DNA of 64,000 nucleotides, taken from Paraburkholderia sp. BL23I1N1. GTDB lineage: Bacteria > Pseudomonadota > Gammaproteobacteria > Burkholderiales > Burkholderiaceae. Below are positions 1 through 8,903 of this stretch, one piece after another. The stretch lies in contig NZ_RAPV01000001.1 in the NCBI RefSeq assembly GCF_003610295.1, positions 6,634,001 through 6,698,000 of the forward strand. Direction: 5' to 3'. A program made the position numbers and the translations under genes. The first letter of the stretch is position 1, and every line of letters begins with the position of its first letter. The notes under the pieces are model-generated. The model saw only the letters and a list, made by a program, of their open reading frames with translations, was not told the DNA's origin and searched no databases.

Positions 1-1140
1 AAGCGGCACCACACTGCCCAGCAGAATACGCACAAGCGTGGCCTGACGCGTCACACCCGTCTTCGAGAAAATCGCCCGCAGATGAGCCCGCGCGGTGTTC
101 TTGCTGATGCCCAGCTCGTCGGCGGCTTCTTCAAGCGTCAACCCATTGGTCAACAGCAAGGCAAGAGAAGTCTCCGCGGGCGTGAGGTCGAACAGCTTGC
201 GCACGATCTCCTGCGAGCCCTGCGATTTGCGATCGGGATCGCGCAGAAATAGCACGGTTGCCGGGCGGCGCTTGTTGTCCTCGGACCAATCGGATAGCGG
301 AATCGTGCGGACCAGCACGCCGAGTTTCGGCTTGTCGCAACCCCGCGTGATCGGCATGGCTTCGACAATCGGTGCGGCGGTGCCGAAGTGTCCCATGAGT
401 GCATGGCGCACCAGACGTTGCAGATTGCGATTCTCCTGCGTGTCCGTCGCCTCGATGTTGCCGTGCACGACACGCAAGCCGTTGCCCTGCGCGAGAATCT
501 CGTCGGCCACGCTGTTAGTGCGCATGATCGCACCGCTCTCGTCGAGCGTCACCGTACCCACCAGCATCCGGTCAATCGCACTCGCATAGAGCGTGCGCTC
601 CGACTCCACGATATCGAGCCGCGAATGCAGTTCGACCGCGCGCCGCAAATGCGGCAGCAGCAACGCACAAAACGCCTTGTCGCGTGCGGAAAAATGCTTC
701 GCGGCGTGACCGCGGCACACGCGAAACCGGCATTCGACGCCGGACTCCGTACGAAGGTCGGCGCCCATGATGTAGCGAATGTCAGCCGGCTTCAGAAACT
801 GCTTGTAGAGTTCGCTGGTGAGCCAACCCGTGTCGCCGAATACTTCGTCGACCGTGACCACGCGATCCGCCGGCAACCCGACGAACGGGTCGAGCGAATA
901 GTAGTAGTTGTTGTATGAGGCTTCGCCCGGCACGCCCGACCCCATTTCTGACGCGTGCACCATCAAGCCGCGCCGGTCACTCGAAGGCGAACGCAGAATC
1001 AGGGTGACATAGCTCGCACCGAGCGAGGTGCGGATCAACTCGAGCGCACCGGCCCACGGCGTGCTTTCCAACGCCCCTTGATAAATGCGCGCGGCCAGTT
1101 CGCTGAATTGCGCGACACTCACTTCGGCCAGTTCACTCAT
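1..1140 (-). CDS. LuxR-family HTH transcriptional regulator (3' end cut by window edge)
   Basis: Reading leftward from the ATG at 1138-1140, 380 codons stay open to base 1, so the C-terminus lies outside the window. The last ~65 residues form a LuxR/FixJ-type HTH: LTPAETSLALLLTNGLTLEE, then ELGISKNTARAHLRAIFSK and TGVTRQATLVRILLG. The preceding ~300 residues are a sensory region with no receiver phosphorylation motif that I can recognise; NNYYYSLDPF near residue 80 resembles N-terminal parts of orphan LuxR regulators in proteobacterial catabolic clusters. It is divergent from the hydrolase/crotonase/RibBX/SDR operon starting at 1474 and is a reasonable candidate regulator of it, which is inference from position only. 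The ligand is unknown. Confidence 0.85.
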   Translation of the reverse strand, partial: MSELAEVSVAQFSELAARIYQGALESTPWAGALELIRTSLGASYVTLILRSPSSDRRGLMVHASEMGSGVPGEASYNNYYYSLDPFVGLPADRVVTVDEVFGDTGWLTSELYKQFLKPADIRYIMGADLRTESGVECRFRVCRGHAAKHFSARDKAFCALLLPHLRRAVELHSRLDIVESERTLYASAIDRMLVGTVTLDESGAIMRTNSVADEILAQGNGLRVVHGNIEATDTQENRNLQRLVRHALMGHFGTAAPIVEAMPITRGCDKPKLGVLVRTIPLSDWSEDNKRRPATVLFLRDPDRKSQGSQEIVRKLFDLTPAETSLALLLTNGLTLEEAADELGISKNTARAHLRAIFSKTGVTRQATLVRILLGSVVPL

Positions 1141-1296
1141 GGCCTGACCCTCTTCTGGGGCCCATTTCGTCTCCATCAACACTCCGTCCTCCATGCGATT
1201 TCGCATCGCGTCGCCAAGCTTAAGGGCCGATCTGTTTGCCGGCATCGGGGGAAGTACTTAGCTGACACAAGTTTCGCTGAGCGTGCGAACGAACTC

Positions 1297-1312
1297 TCGT
1301 CCAATCGGACGA
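1297..1312. promoter_or_regulatory. Inverted repeat in divergent intergenic region (candidate operator)
   Basis: TCGTCC-AATC-GGACGA is a perfect 6-bp inverted repeat with a 4-base spacer. It lies in the 333-base gap between the LuxR regulator (starts 1140, minus) and the hydrolase operon (starts 1474, plus). A second shorter palindrome, ATACC-C-GGTAT, is at 1429-1439. Either could be the binding site of the LuxR protein. The rest of the gap shows no gene. Confidence 0.35.
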
Positions 1313-1473
1313 TGCCCCCATAAAGCCGCCGCGATTCAATGCTTTCAGTGTTGCGGCGTGCGCGCTGAATGGCTCGTTTTTCGGCCTGTTTTGCGGCCCG
1401 ATCCGCGTCGTGCGCGGCCGCATCGCTAATACCCGGTATAGCCGCTTTCATGACTGTTTTCTCAGGAGACCCG

Positions 1474-2424
1474 ATGGCGCTCGATCCCCAGGCGCAGGCC
1501 CTGCTCGCCGCTTTCGCCGGCATGCCCCCACTCGATTTCGCGCAACTCACCGCACCGGCTTACCGCGCGATGCTTGCCGCGGGTGGCGCTTTGGCGCCCG
1601 GCGACGCCATCGCGGCGGAAGAAGATCTGATGATTTCCACCGCAAGCGGCCCGATTGCCGCGCGACTCTACCGGCCGGTGGCTGAAGGTGGCGATAAAAA
1701 TGCTCTCCTACCGCTTACTGTCTTCTTTCACGGCGGCGGCTTCGTTGCTTGCGGACTCGATACGCATGCCAACCTGTGCCGCTGCCTCGCGCAACGGGCG
1801 CGAACGGTCGTGCTATCAGTGGATTACCGGCTCGCGCCGGAAGCGCGTTTTCCGGCCGCCGCGGTCGATGCGTGCGACGCCGTGCGCTGGGCCGCGTCCA
1901 ACTCGGGCGACTTGCGCGTGCGCCCCGGCGCGCTTGCTGTAGCAGGCGACAGCGCAGGCGGCAATCTTGCAGCGGTCGTCGCGCAGCACATGCGTCATAG
2001 CGGCGTGAATATCGCGCATCAGGTGCTGTTCTATCCGGTGCTGGATTGCGCCACCGAGCATCCTTCATACGAATCGATGGGCGACGGCTATTTCCTGTCG
2101 GCGGACATGATGCGCTGGTTCAAAGACCAGTATTTCGCGGAAGGCGCCGATCGTGCCGATCCGCGCGCCAGCCCGCTTGCCGCGGCCGATCTTTCGGGCG
2201 TGGCAAGCGCCACCGTCATTAGCGCCGAATACGACCCATTGCGCGACGAGGCCGAGCACTACGCCGCGCGTCTCGCGCAAGCAGGCGTGCTCACGACCCA
2301 TCTGCGCTGGCCGGGTCAAATACACGGCTTCGCCAGTTTGCTCGGCGCGCTCGATGCAGCCGACCACGCACTCACGCTAGCCGCACGCTCTTTACGCCTT
2401 GCGCTGCACGTCCAAAACACCTGA
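1474..2424 (+). CDS. Alpha/beta hydrolase, hormone-sensitive-lipase-like esterase
   Basis: A 316-aa carboxylesterase of the HSL family (bacterial group IV), which hydrolyses short-chain esters or lactones. The oxyanion-hole motif HGGGF is near residue 90, the nucleophile motif GDSAGG near 159, the acid in DPLRD near 258, and the catalytic His in GQIHGF near 289. The frame is open further upstream to 1369, but the ATG at 1474 is chosen because AGGAG lies just before it and the family N-terminus matches. It is the first gene of an operon with the crotonase (20-base gap), RibBX and SDR genes. No signal peptide is seen, so it is probably cytoplasmic. The substrate is unknown; a ring-opening lactone or ester step in a catabolic pathway is plausible from context. 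Confidence 0.88.
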   Translation: MALDPQAQALLAAFAGMPPLDFAQLTAPAYRAMLAAGGALAPGDAIAAEEDLMISTASGPIAARLYRPVAEGGDKNALLPLTVFFHGGGFVACGLDTHANLCRCLAQRARTVVLSVDYRLAPEARFPAAAVDACDAVRWAASNSGDLRVRPGALAVAGDSAGGNLAAVVAQHMRHSGVNIAHQVLFYPVLDCATEHPSYESMGDGYFLSADMMRWFKDQYFAEGADRADPRASPLAAADLSGVASATVISAEYDPLRDEAEHYAARLAQAGVLTTHLRWPGQIHGFASLLGALDAADHALTLAARSLRLALHVQNT

Positions 2425-2444
2425 CTCCGCTTACTAAAAAAGAC

Positions 2445-3248
2445 ATGACTGCATTGATTCGCCTCGCGGCCGAAGACGGTATCGCGACGCTCACGTTCGA
2501 CCGCCCCGAGGCACTGAACGCCCTAAACGAAGCGATGGCAAACGAACTGAACGCCAAGCTCGCACGCCTCGCGCACCACGGCGAGATCCGTGCGATCGTG
2601 CTGACCGGCGCCGGCCACGCCTTCATGGCGGGCGGCGACTTGCAGACCATGCGCGCCGCACTCGACACCAAACCTGTAGTGCGCGACCGCTCGATCGGCA
2701 AACTCGTGCGGCTCGCGCAAACCGTCGTCGAAACCGTGACGGGCTCGCGCAAGCCGGTGATCGCCAGCATCAACGGCGCCGTGGCAGGCTTCGGCCTGAG
2801 CCTCGTCGCGGCCTGCGATCTGGCTATCGCCGCAAAGAGCGCGACGTTCACGTCGGCGTACGGCCGCATCGGCACCTCCCCGGATGGCGGCGAGACCTAT
2901 ACGCTGCCGCGCGCGCTCGGCGCCAAGCAGGCCGCGCAATGCATGTATCTCGACGAGCGGCATACGGCCGACGAGGCCCTGCGAGCAGGGATCGTCAACT
3001 GGGTCATACCGGACGACGAACTCGCCGCGCAAACGCGCTCGCTGTTAAAGCGGATGGGCGCCCTCTCGCCGGACGCATTCGCGCAAACCAAGAATCTGCT
3101 TCTGCACGCACCCGAGCGCAGCTTCGCCGAGCATCTGTACGCGGAGCAGCGCAGCTTTCTGCACTGCGCGGCGGGCGACGATTTCCGCGAAGGCATCGAC
3201 GCATTCTTCGATAAGCGCGCGCCCGTATTCGGTTCCAGCGCACGTTAA
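2445..3248 (+). CDS. Enoyl-CoA hydratase/isomerase family protein (PaaG-like active site)
   Basis: A 267-aa crotonase-fold protein acting on a CoA thioester. The oxyanion-hole segment FMAGGDL (about residue 63) and the second one AGFGLSLVAACDLA (about 110-123) are present. The two glutamates of classical enoyl-CoA hydratase are not: the GGGCE position reads GFGLS and the QPE position falls in TSAYG. An aspartate in SPDGG is kept at the position used by PaaG-type isomerases. An isomerase or ring-opening role is therefore more likely than hydration; this is inferred from motif comparison. It lies between the hydrolase and RibBX genes and is co-oriented with short gaps. The ribosome-binding site is weak. 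Confidence 0.85.
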   Translation: MTALIRLAAEDGIATLTFDRPEALNALNEAMANELNAKLARLAHHGEIRAIVLTGAGHAFMAGGDLQTMRAALDTKPVVRDRSIGKLVRLAQTVVETVTGSRKPVIASINGAVAGFGLSLVAACDLAIAAKSATFTSAYGRIGTSPDGGETYTLPRALGAKQAAQCMYLDERHTADEALRAGIVNWVIPDDELAAQTRSLLKRMGALSPDAFAQTKNLLLHAPERSFAEHLYAEQRSFLHCAAGDDFREGIDAFFDKRAPVFGSSAR

Positions 3249-3315
3249 GCGCTTTTCCGCTGTTCCTGTTTGCAGCAACAGCACAAGCAACAAGCAGTAG
3301 CCCAGGAATCAACCC

Positions 3316-4548
3316 ATGAAACTCGCCATTACCGACGAAATCGTCGCCGAACTGAAAGCTGGCCGCATGATCATTCTGGTCGACGAAGAAGATCGCGAGA
3401 ACGAAGGCGATCTGCTGATTGCCGCCGACCAAGTCACGCCCGAAGCGATCAACTTCATGGCGCGCTTTGGCCGCGGCCTCGTCTGCCTGACGCTGAGCGC
3501 CGAACACTGCGCACGCCTCAAGCTCCTGCCGATGGCGGAACAGAACGGCACGCAGTACGGCACCGCGTTCACGGTCAGCATCGAGGCGGCGCAAGGGGTC
3601 ACCACGGGCATCTCCGCCGCCGACCGCGCGCACACGATCCGCACGGCGATCCAGCCGGATGTGCGCGCCGAACATCTGGTGCAGCCGGGTCACGTGTTTC
3701 CAATCGCGGCGCGCCAGGGCGGCGTGCTGGTGCGTGCCGGGCATACCGAAGCCGGTTGCGATCTCACCGCACTGGCAGGCTTGACGCCGGCCGCGGTGAT
3801 CTGCGAAATCATGAACGACGACGGCACGATGTCGCGCCTGCCGCAACTGATCGAATTCGCCGAACACCATGGCCTGAAAATCGGCACGATTGCCGATCTG
3901 ATCCACTATCGCAGCACGCACGAATCGCTCGTCGAACGTGTAGGAGAACGACCGTTGCACACGCCGTGGGGACCGTTTCGCGCCATTCAGTATCGCGACA
4001 CCGTGCGCCACTCCACGCATCTGGCGCTGGTGCGCGGCAATCCCATGCCCAATGTGCCGGTGCTCACGCGCGTGCACGAATGCTTTTCGCTGCTCGATCT
4101 GCTCGATGCCGAACCGTCCGCGCATTCGTGGCCGCTGCACGCGGCGCTGCAAAAAATCGACGCGGCCGGATGCGGCGTAGCGGTCCTGCTCGACTGCGAC
4201 ATGCGCGCCGATGCGATGAACCACACCAGCACCGGCAACGGCACGCCGGTTCGCAAGGACGGCAGGCTCTCCGGGATTGGCTCGCAGATTCTGCGCGACC
4301 TGGGCGTGCGTCGGCTGAATGTGCTGTCGAGTCCATTCAGGTTGCCGGCGCTCTCCGGGCACGAACTGGAGATCATGGCGTTCATTCCGCTTGGCGAAGC
4401 GGATCTGGACAATCCTCACGCCTTCGAACGCGCGCCGGCCACGCCGAGGATCCCCGCGCCGCTGGGCTCCACACCGCTTCGGTCCGCCGCGGCGATGCCG
4501 GCAAGCGCTCCGCCCGCGTCATACGAACTCGAAGCCTCTTCATGGTGA
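3316..4548 (+). CDS. RibBX-like: DHBP synthase with degenerate GTP cyclohydrolase II domain
   Basis: A 410-aa protein. Residues ~1-200 are 3,4-dihydroxy-2-butanone-4-phosphate synthase (RibB), which makes the four-carbon precursor of riboflavin from ribulose 5-phosphate: DEEDRENEGDL, FMARFGRGLVCL and GHTEAGCDL are intact. Residues ~205-390 align with GTP cyclohydrolase II (RibA) but lack its key features. Of the three zinc cysteines only the first (RVHEC) remains, and the GTP-binding RQEGRG segment is replaced by LLDCDMRADAM. Proteobacterial RibB proteins with a dead RibA-like half are described as RibBX. The second half is therefore probably not catalytic. Its place among catabolic genes suggests extra flavin supply for a flavoenzyme step. 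Confidence 0.85.
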   Translation: MKLAITDEIVAELKAGRMIILVDEEDRENEGDLLIAADQVTPEAINFMARFGRGLVCLTLSAEHCARLKLLPMAEQNGTQYGTAFTVSIEAAQGVTTGISAADRAHTIRTAIQPDVRAEHLVQPGHVFPIAARQGGVLVRAGHTEAGCDLTALAGLTPAAVICEIMNDDGTMSRLPQLIEFAEHHGLKIGTIADLIHYRSTHESLVERVGERPLHTPWGPFRAIQYRDTVRHSTHLALVRGNPMPNVPVLTRVHECFSLLDLLDAEPSAHSWPLHAALQKIDAAGCGVAVLLDCDMRADAMNHTSTGNGTPVRKDGRLSGIGSQILRDLGVRRLNVLSSPFRLPALSGHELEIMAFIPLGEADLDNPHAFERAPATPRIPAPLGSTPLRSAAAMPASAPPASYELEASSW

Positions 4549-4555
4549 ACTCCCG

Positions 4556-5416
4556 ATGACTCAAAAACCCTATGCAGCCCTCGTCACTGGCGCCTCGCGC
4601 GGCGCCGGTAAAGGTATCGCCCTCGCCCTCGCCGCGACGGGCGCGACTGTCTACGTGACCGGGCGTACCCAACGCGAGGGCGACGCACCCTTGCCCGGCA
4701 CGGTGCACGCGACGGCGATCGAAATCGACAGGCTCGGCGGCAAAGGTATCGCCCTCACCTGCGATCACGCCGACGACCGGCAAGTAGCGGAAGTGTTCGA
4801 CTACATCCGTCACAACAGCGGGCGCCTCGACATCCTCATCAACAATGCCACGGTATTGCACGATGAACTGATTCGTCCGGCGCCGTTCTGGGAAAAGCCG
4901 CTGGCCCTCGTGGATATTCTCGATGTCGGCCTGCGCTCCGCGTATGTCGCGAGCTGGCATGCCGCGCAGATGATGGCCGGGCAAGGCGACGGGCTAATCG
5001 CGTTCACGTCCTCTTTCGGCGCGAGTTGCTATATGCACGGCGCGGCGTACGGCGCGCAGAAAGCAGGGGTCGACAAGTTCGCCAAGGACATGGCCGTCGA
5101 TCTGAAACCGTTTGGCGTCGCGGCGGTCTCCATCTGGATGGGAATGCTGCAAACCGAGCGCACCGCGCGTGTGATTGCCGAGCACCCCGAACAATATGCG
5201 GGCTTCAGCGAACTCGCGGAAACGCCGCAATTCACGGGACGCCTGATCGACGCGTTGTATCGCGACCCGCAGCGTCAGCAGAAATCCGGTCTCGTGCTGG
5301 TCGGCGCGGAGCTTGCGCACGAGTACGGCATTACCGAACTCGACGGCCGCCAGCCGCCCTCGCATCGCGAGGCGCTGGGCGGGCCGGTGCAGGCGCACCC
5401 GGCGATCGTGGCCTGA
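4556..5416 (+). CDS. Short-chain dehydrogenase/reductase (SDR)
   Basis: A 286-aa NAD(P)-dependent oxidoreductase. The cofactor motif TGASRGAGKGIA is at residues 12-23, NNAT near 99, a serine in FTSS near 153 and the catalytic YGAQKAG near 165. The ATG at 4556 is 7 bases after the ribBX stop. An upstream extension in the same frame to 4319 lies inside ribBX and is rejected. A C-terminal tail of ~60 residues follows the fold. It closes the operon that starts at 1474, so it is likely co-transcribed with the hydrolase and crotonase. The substrate is unknown. Confidence 0.88.
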   Translation: MTQKPYAALVTGASRGAGKGIALALAATGATVYVTGRTQREGDAPLPGTVHATAIEIDRLGGKGIALTCDHADDRQVAEVFDYIRHNSGRLDILINNATVLHDELIRPAPFWEKPLALVDILDVGLRSAYVASWHAAQMMAGQGDGLIAFTSSFGASCYMHGAAYGAQKAGVDKFAKDMAVDLKPFGVAAVSIWMGMLQTERTARVIAEHPEQYAGFSELAETPQFTGRLIDALYRDPQRQQKSGLVLVGAELAHEYGITELDGRQPPSHREALGGPVQAHPAIVA

Positions 5417-5491
5417 TACGCGGCGCGGCACGTGTGGCGCGGCGGCTCGAATCGCCGCGCCGCTTCGTATCCGATCCTGCGGTACGGCCAA

Positions 5492-5782
5492 CTAGAAACC
5501 GCTCACCACCAACGCATACACGAGCGCCGCACCGCCCACCGCGCCAAGGAAGGTGAAGCACTGTTCGTCCGAACCCGAGCGGCGCGCCCAGACTCTTCCA
5601 GCCAGCGCAGCCAGCCCGGTGATCCCCAGAAACAACGACAGCGACGAACCGGCCGTACACACCATGCCGGGAAACTCATCGTTCCACGCGCATTCGTAAA
5701 GCTGGCGCATGGATACGCCGACCACGCCGATCGCCACCAGCAAGCCGGCAATCAGTCCATCCCGCTGAACTTTGGTTTTCAT
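5492..5782 (-). CDS. Small integral membrane protein of unknown function
   Basis: A 96-aa product with three hydrophobic segments: LIAGLLVAIGVVGV, SLSLFLGITGLAALAG and FLGAVGGAALVYALVV. The ATG at 5782 is chosen because GGAGG precedes it at good spacing; a TTG two codons upstream is possible. It stands alone, convergent with the SDR gene and upstream of the terminal end of the ABC importer operon. I do not recognise a family. Composition and RBS support a real gene. Confidence 0.6.
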   Translation of the reverse strand: MKTKVQRDGLIAGLLVAIGVVGVSMRQLYECAWNDEFPGMVCTAGSSLSLFLGITGLAALAGRVWARRSGSDEQCFTFLGAVGGAALVYALVVSGF

Positions 5783-5978
5783 CTGCAACCCTCCGGCATC
5801 ACACCGTCCTCATCCCGCTCGTCCCCATCCCTGTACGCGGCTCCAACGCCTGCCGCGCGGCTGTGCGCCTCGATACGGCGGACAAAAAACCTTGTCGCGC
5901 CGTTCCAGGTTCATACCGTCATTCACGGCGATTGGACGCGTACGGGCATCGTCCGGATGGACTAAGGGGATTGCCGGA

Positions 5979-6014
5979 GGGGTTGCATCACGGGTCGCAT
6001 CACGGGTTGCATGA
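5979..6014. repeat. Three degenerate 12-bp tandem repeats
   Basis: Units GGGGTTGCATCA, CGGGTCGCATCA and CGGGTTGCATGA lie in tandem just downstream of the ABC ATPase stop at 6037. The 248-base gap between 5783 and 6036 holds nothing else I can identify. Confidence 0.6.
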
Positions 6015-6036
6015 GGGATTACCCGATACGGATGCG

Positions 6037-6900
6037 TCAGGCTTCTTCGTCGTCAGCGTCGCTATCGTGCAGCAGGCTCAACACGCGCCGCTTGATCGCG
6101 ATGAAGCCGGGATCCATCACCATCTCGAGCGAACGCGGCCGCTCGATCGGGATTTCCAGCCGCTCCCTGATGCGCCCGGGACGCGCCGACATCACGTACA
6201 CGCGGTCGCCGAGCAGGATCGCCTCGTCGATATCGTGCGTAACGAACAGCACGGTCTTGTGCGTGCGCTCCCAGACCCGCAGCAACAGCTTTTGCATCTG
6301 CGCACGGGTCTGACTGTCGAGCGCGCCAAACGGCTCGTCCATCAACAGCACCTCGGGATCGTTGGCGAGCGCGCGAGCAATCGCCACCCGCTGCATCATG
6401 CCGCCCGACAACTGCTTCGGATAGGCATCGACAAAATGGCTGAGACCGATTTCGTCGATGTAATGCGCGACGATTTCGGCGCGCTCTTTTGCGGGCATAC
6501 GTCGCCGCCGCAAACCGAATTCGACGTTCTGCCGCACCGTCAGCCACGGAAACAGTGTGTACGACTGAAACACCATGCCGCGGTCCGCGCCCGGCTGCGT
6601 AACCGTACGCCCGCCCACCACGATTTCGCCCGCGGTCGGCTGCGCCAGCCCCGCTGCCAGATATAGCAAGCTGGACTTGCCGCAACCGGACGGCCCGACG
6701 ATCACCGCGAACTCTTTCTCCGGCACATCGAGCGACACCTTGTCGAGCGCGATCGTCGTGCCACCGTGTCCGTTCGGGTAGTGCAGGTCGACATCGATCG
6801 CCCGCAATTTCGCTTCGGGCACGGGCTTGTGCAACGGTTCCACTTGCCCAGGCTGGCCTACGGCCTCAGTCCGCCTCGCCAATGCACTTATTGCGCCCAT
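6037..6900 (-). CDS. ABC transporter ATP-binding protein, nitrate/sulfonate/taurine type
   Basis: A 287-aa ATPase of the TauB/SsuB/NrtC class that powers an importer. Walker A GPSGCGKSS is near residue 72, a Q-loop in MVFQSYTLFPWL near 112, signature LSGGMMQR near 165 and Walker B VLLMDEPFGALD near 185. The open frame extends to 7077 but that part lies inside the permease gene. The ATG at 6900 overlaps the permease end by 13 bases, which is typical coupling. It is the last gene of the binding protein-permease-ATPase operon. The ~25-residue acidic tail ending in DSDADDEEA is unremarkable. The substrate is not determined; the families include taurine, alkanesulfonates, nitrate and pyrimidine precursors. 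Confidence 0.9.
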   Translation of the reverse strand: MGAISALARRTEAVGQPGQVEPLHKPVPEAKLRAIDVDLHYPNGHGGTTIALDKVSLDVPEKEFAVIVGPSGCGKSSLLYLAAGLAQPTAGEIVVGGRTVTQPGADRGMVFQSYTLFPWLTVRQNVEFGLRRRRMPAKERAEIVAHYIDEIGLSHFVDAYPKQLSGGMMQRVAIARALANDPEVLLMDEPFGALDSQTRAQMQKLLLRVWERTHKTVLFVTHDIDEAILLGDRVYVMSARPGRIRERLEIPIERPRSLEMVMDPGFIAIKRRVLSLLHDSDADDEEA

Positions 6901-7736
6901 GGAGCCACCTTCAGTTTGAGGATGCGAAACGCCTGATCGGTGATAAGACCGAGCAGCCCGATGATGCCGATCGCCATGAAAATCACGTCGACCTGAAAGC
7001 CGCGCATCGCTTTCATGCTCAGATAACCGAGCCCGCTCGACGCTGCCACCAACTCGGCGACCACGAGGTAGGTCCATGCCCAGCCCATCGTCACGCGCAA
7101 GGTGTCGAGAATGCCCGGCACACTGGCCGGCGTCAGCACGTTGAGCAGCACGTCACGGCGCGACGAGCCCAGCGTGTAAGACGCATTGAGCAATTCCTTC
7201 GAGACGCCGCGTGACACATCGGCCACCATCACCAGTTGCTGAAAGAACGTGCCGAAGATGATCACCGTCACGCGCTGCTCCAGCCCAATGCCGATCCACA
7301 GAATGAACAGCGGCACGAAGGACGTAACCGGCAGATAGCGCATGAAGTTGACGATCGGTTCGAGCGCGCCCTGAACGATCCGGAACGTGCCCATCAACAT
7401 GCCGATCGGAATCGCCAGCAAAGACGAAATCGCAAAGCCGATCAGCACGACGCGGACACTGGCGAACACGTGCTCGCCGAGCGTGCCATCCGCGTATAGC
7501 CGTTGTGCGGCATCGAGCACCGCCCCCGGCGACGGCAGGAACATCGAAGGAATCAGGTTCCCGTAGGTCAGCAGCGACCAGCCGGCCAACACCGCCAGCC
7601 ACACGGCGATGCCGACCGCGAGCAACACGGAACGCGGCACGTCGGCCTTGGGTGTCAGGCAAACGTCGAGCAATGAAGGCCCGCGCCGCCGTGCCGCAGG
7701 TGGCGCTTTCGCAGGGTTAGGCAGGGTCGTGCTCAT
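6888..7736 (-). CDS. ABC transporter permease, nitrate/sulfonate/taurine type
   Basis: A 282-aa inner membrane permease of the TauC/SsuC family with about six hydrophobic segments. The first (VLLAVGIAVWLAVLAGW) is at residues 37-53. The conserved coupling region (GVSKELLNASYTLGSSRRDV, then LTPASVPGILDTLR) is near residues 177-210. The start ATG at 7736 overlaps the stop that the binding protein would have if its frame were restored (TGA at 7733-7735), an ATGA junction. This supports co-translation and helps show that the upstream gene is frameshifted. Confidence 0.9.
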   Translation of the reverse strand: MSTTLPNPAKAPPAARRRGPSLLDVCLTPKADVPRSVLLAVGIAVWLAVLAGWSLLTYGNLIPSMFLPSPGAVLDAAQRLYADGTLGEHVFASVRVVLIGFAISSLLAIPIGMLMGTFRIVQGALEPIVNFMRYLPVTSFVPLFILWIGIGLEQRVTVIIFGTFFQQLVMVADVSRGVSKELLNASYTLGSSRRDVLLNVLTPASVPGILDTLRVTMGWAWTYLVVAELVAASSGLGYLSMKAMRGFQVDVIFMAIGIIGLLGLITDQAFRILKLKVAPWAQ

Positions 7737-8751
7737 TGCGGCACCTTGGCGCTGGCGAAGGTCGGATCGACGAGCATGTTGTAGTCGACGGCGACTTTCT
7801 GTTTGCCCAGATCGCTCCAGATGCTGCTGCGAGCGTGATGACCTTCTCGACCGAACCCGGCTTGGCCGCGGTGCCGAGCAGGCCGACGTTCATCGGTTGA
7901 TCGTAGAAACGCACGCCTTTGGCGGCCTCGGCGAACGCTTTCGGATCGGCCAGATAGCCGCCTACGCCCTTCGCCATGATCGCGTAGGCTTTCTCAGGGT
8001 TGGCCCGGGTGTAAGCCACGGCCTTGTAGATGCCGTCCACCAGCGCCTGCACGTCCTTCGGGCGGTTTTTGATGATGTCGCAATTCAGGGTCACCACGTC
8101 GACAATCACGCCCGGCGTGGCCGAACTGTCGATCAGCACCTTGCCCTGCTTGTGCTCACGCACGAAGCTCAGATGCGGTTCCCACGTCACCGCGGCCGGC
8201 ACGCGTTTGGCGATAAAAGCGCTCGCCGCGTCGTCGGCGCTCATGTTCTGGATCGTCACGTCCTTGATCGACATGCCGCGCTGTTTCAGCAGATACGCCA
8301 GCCAGAATTGCGATACCGAACCTTCGCTCATAGCGATCGGCTGCTTCTTCAGGTCCGCGAAACTGTTCACGCCGTCGCCCACCAGCACGCCGTCGCCGCC
8401 GTAACTTTCGTCGAGTGCGATCACGCTCTTGAAGCAGAAATTCGGCGAGCGGAATTTCATCACCTCGTCCACCGTCGAGGCGGAGCCGTCGATCTTGCCC
8501 GACGCCTGCGCCGCCATGTAGATCGAGGCATCGTCGATCGTCTTCAGGTCGACGTCGAGCCCTTCCTGCTTGAAGTAGCCGAGATCGCGCGCGAGGTACA
8601 ACGTGCCGTAGCCGACCCAGGTGGTGTGGGCAATCGTGAGCGTTCGCGCATTGGCGACCGGCGAGGCGAACGCGGCGAAGACCGCGATTGTCGTTGAAAG
8701 CAGCGTGCCGGCAGCCGTTGCCGCGGCGCGGCGTGTCAGTGCGTTGAACAT
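7733..8751 (-). pseudogene. ABC importer substrate-binding protein, frameshifted near C-terminus
   Basis: A periplasmic binding protein of the TauA/SsuA/NrtA-like class with a signal peptide (ALTRRAAATAAGTLLS, then ASPVANA, cleaved before RTLTIAHTTW). The ATG at 8751 has AAGGA upstream. The first ~305 residues read normally. At a GCAGCAGC run (about 7821-7832) the reading frame is off by one: as written it gives ASGAIWANRKSPSTTT and runs into the permease gene to a stop at 7717. One extra base would give SIWSDLGKQKVAVDYNMLVD and then PTFASAKVPQ, stopping at 7733 in an ATGA overlap with the permease. A one-base deletion or a sequence error is the simplest explanation. Roughly 30 C-terminal residues are altered; function may be reduced. 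Confidence 0.82.
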
Positions 8752-8903
8752 GAGCGGGTCCTTGAACGGAAATCGATGACCGCACGCACCGCGTGCGGAT
8801 GCACCACTCAGCACCAGCCTTGCACCGGAATTGCGAATCGCTCAAGATTCCTTCGTACCTGAATCATGAGCCGTACTCGGCATGAACGATGAGTGACGCA
8901 CAC

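Noticed and set aside
95..918. Plus-strand open frames over the LuxR regulator (164 and 176 codons)
   Set aside because: They are antisense shadows: the minus strand codes for a clear LuxR HTH, and the plus-strand products have no recognisable family.
1176..1550. Minus-strand open frame of 124 codons before the hydrolase gene
   Set aside because: It overlaps the hydrolase start, has no RBS and its product is low-complexity Arg/Ala-rich.
3004..4419. Long minus-strand open frame (471 codons) opposite the crotonase and RibBX genes
   Set aside because: High-GC antisense artefact; His/Arg-rich product, while the plus strand has clear catalytic motifs.
5432..5965. Plus-strand frame of 177 codons over the small membrane protein gene
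   Set aside because: The minus strand has a strong RBS and hydrophobic segments; the plus product is Arg/Gln/Pro-rich.
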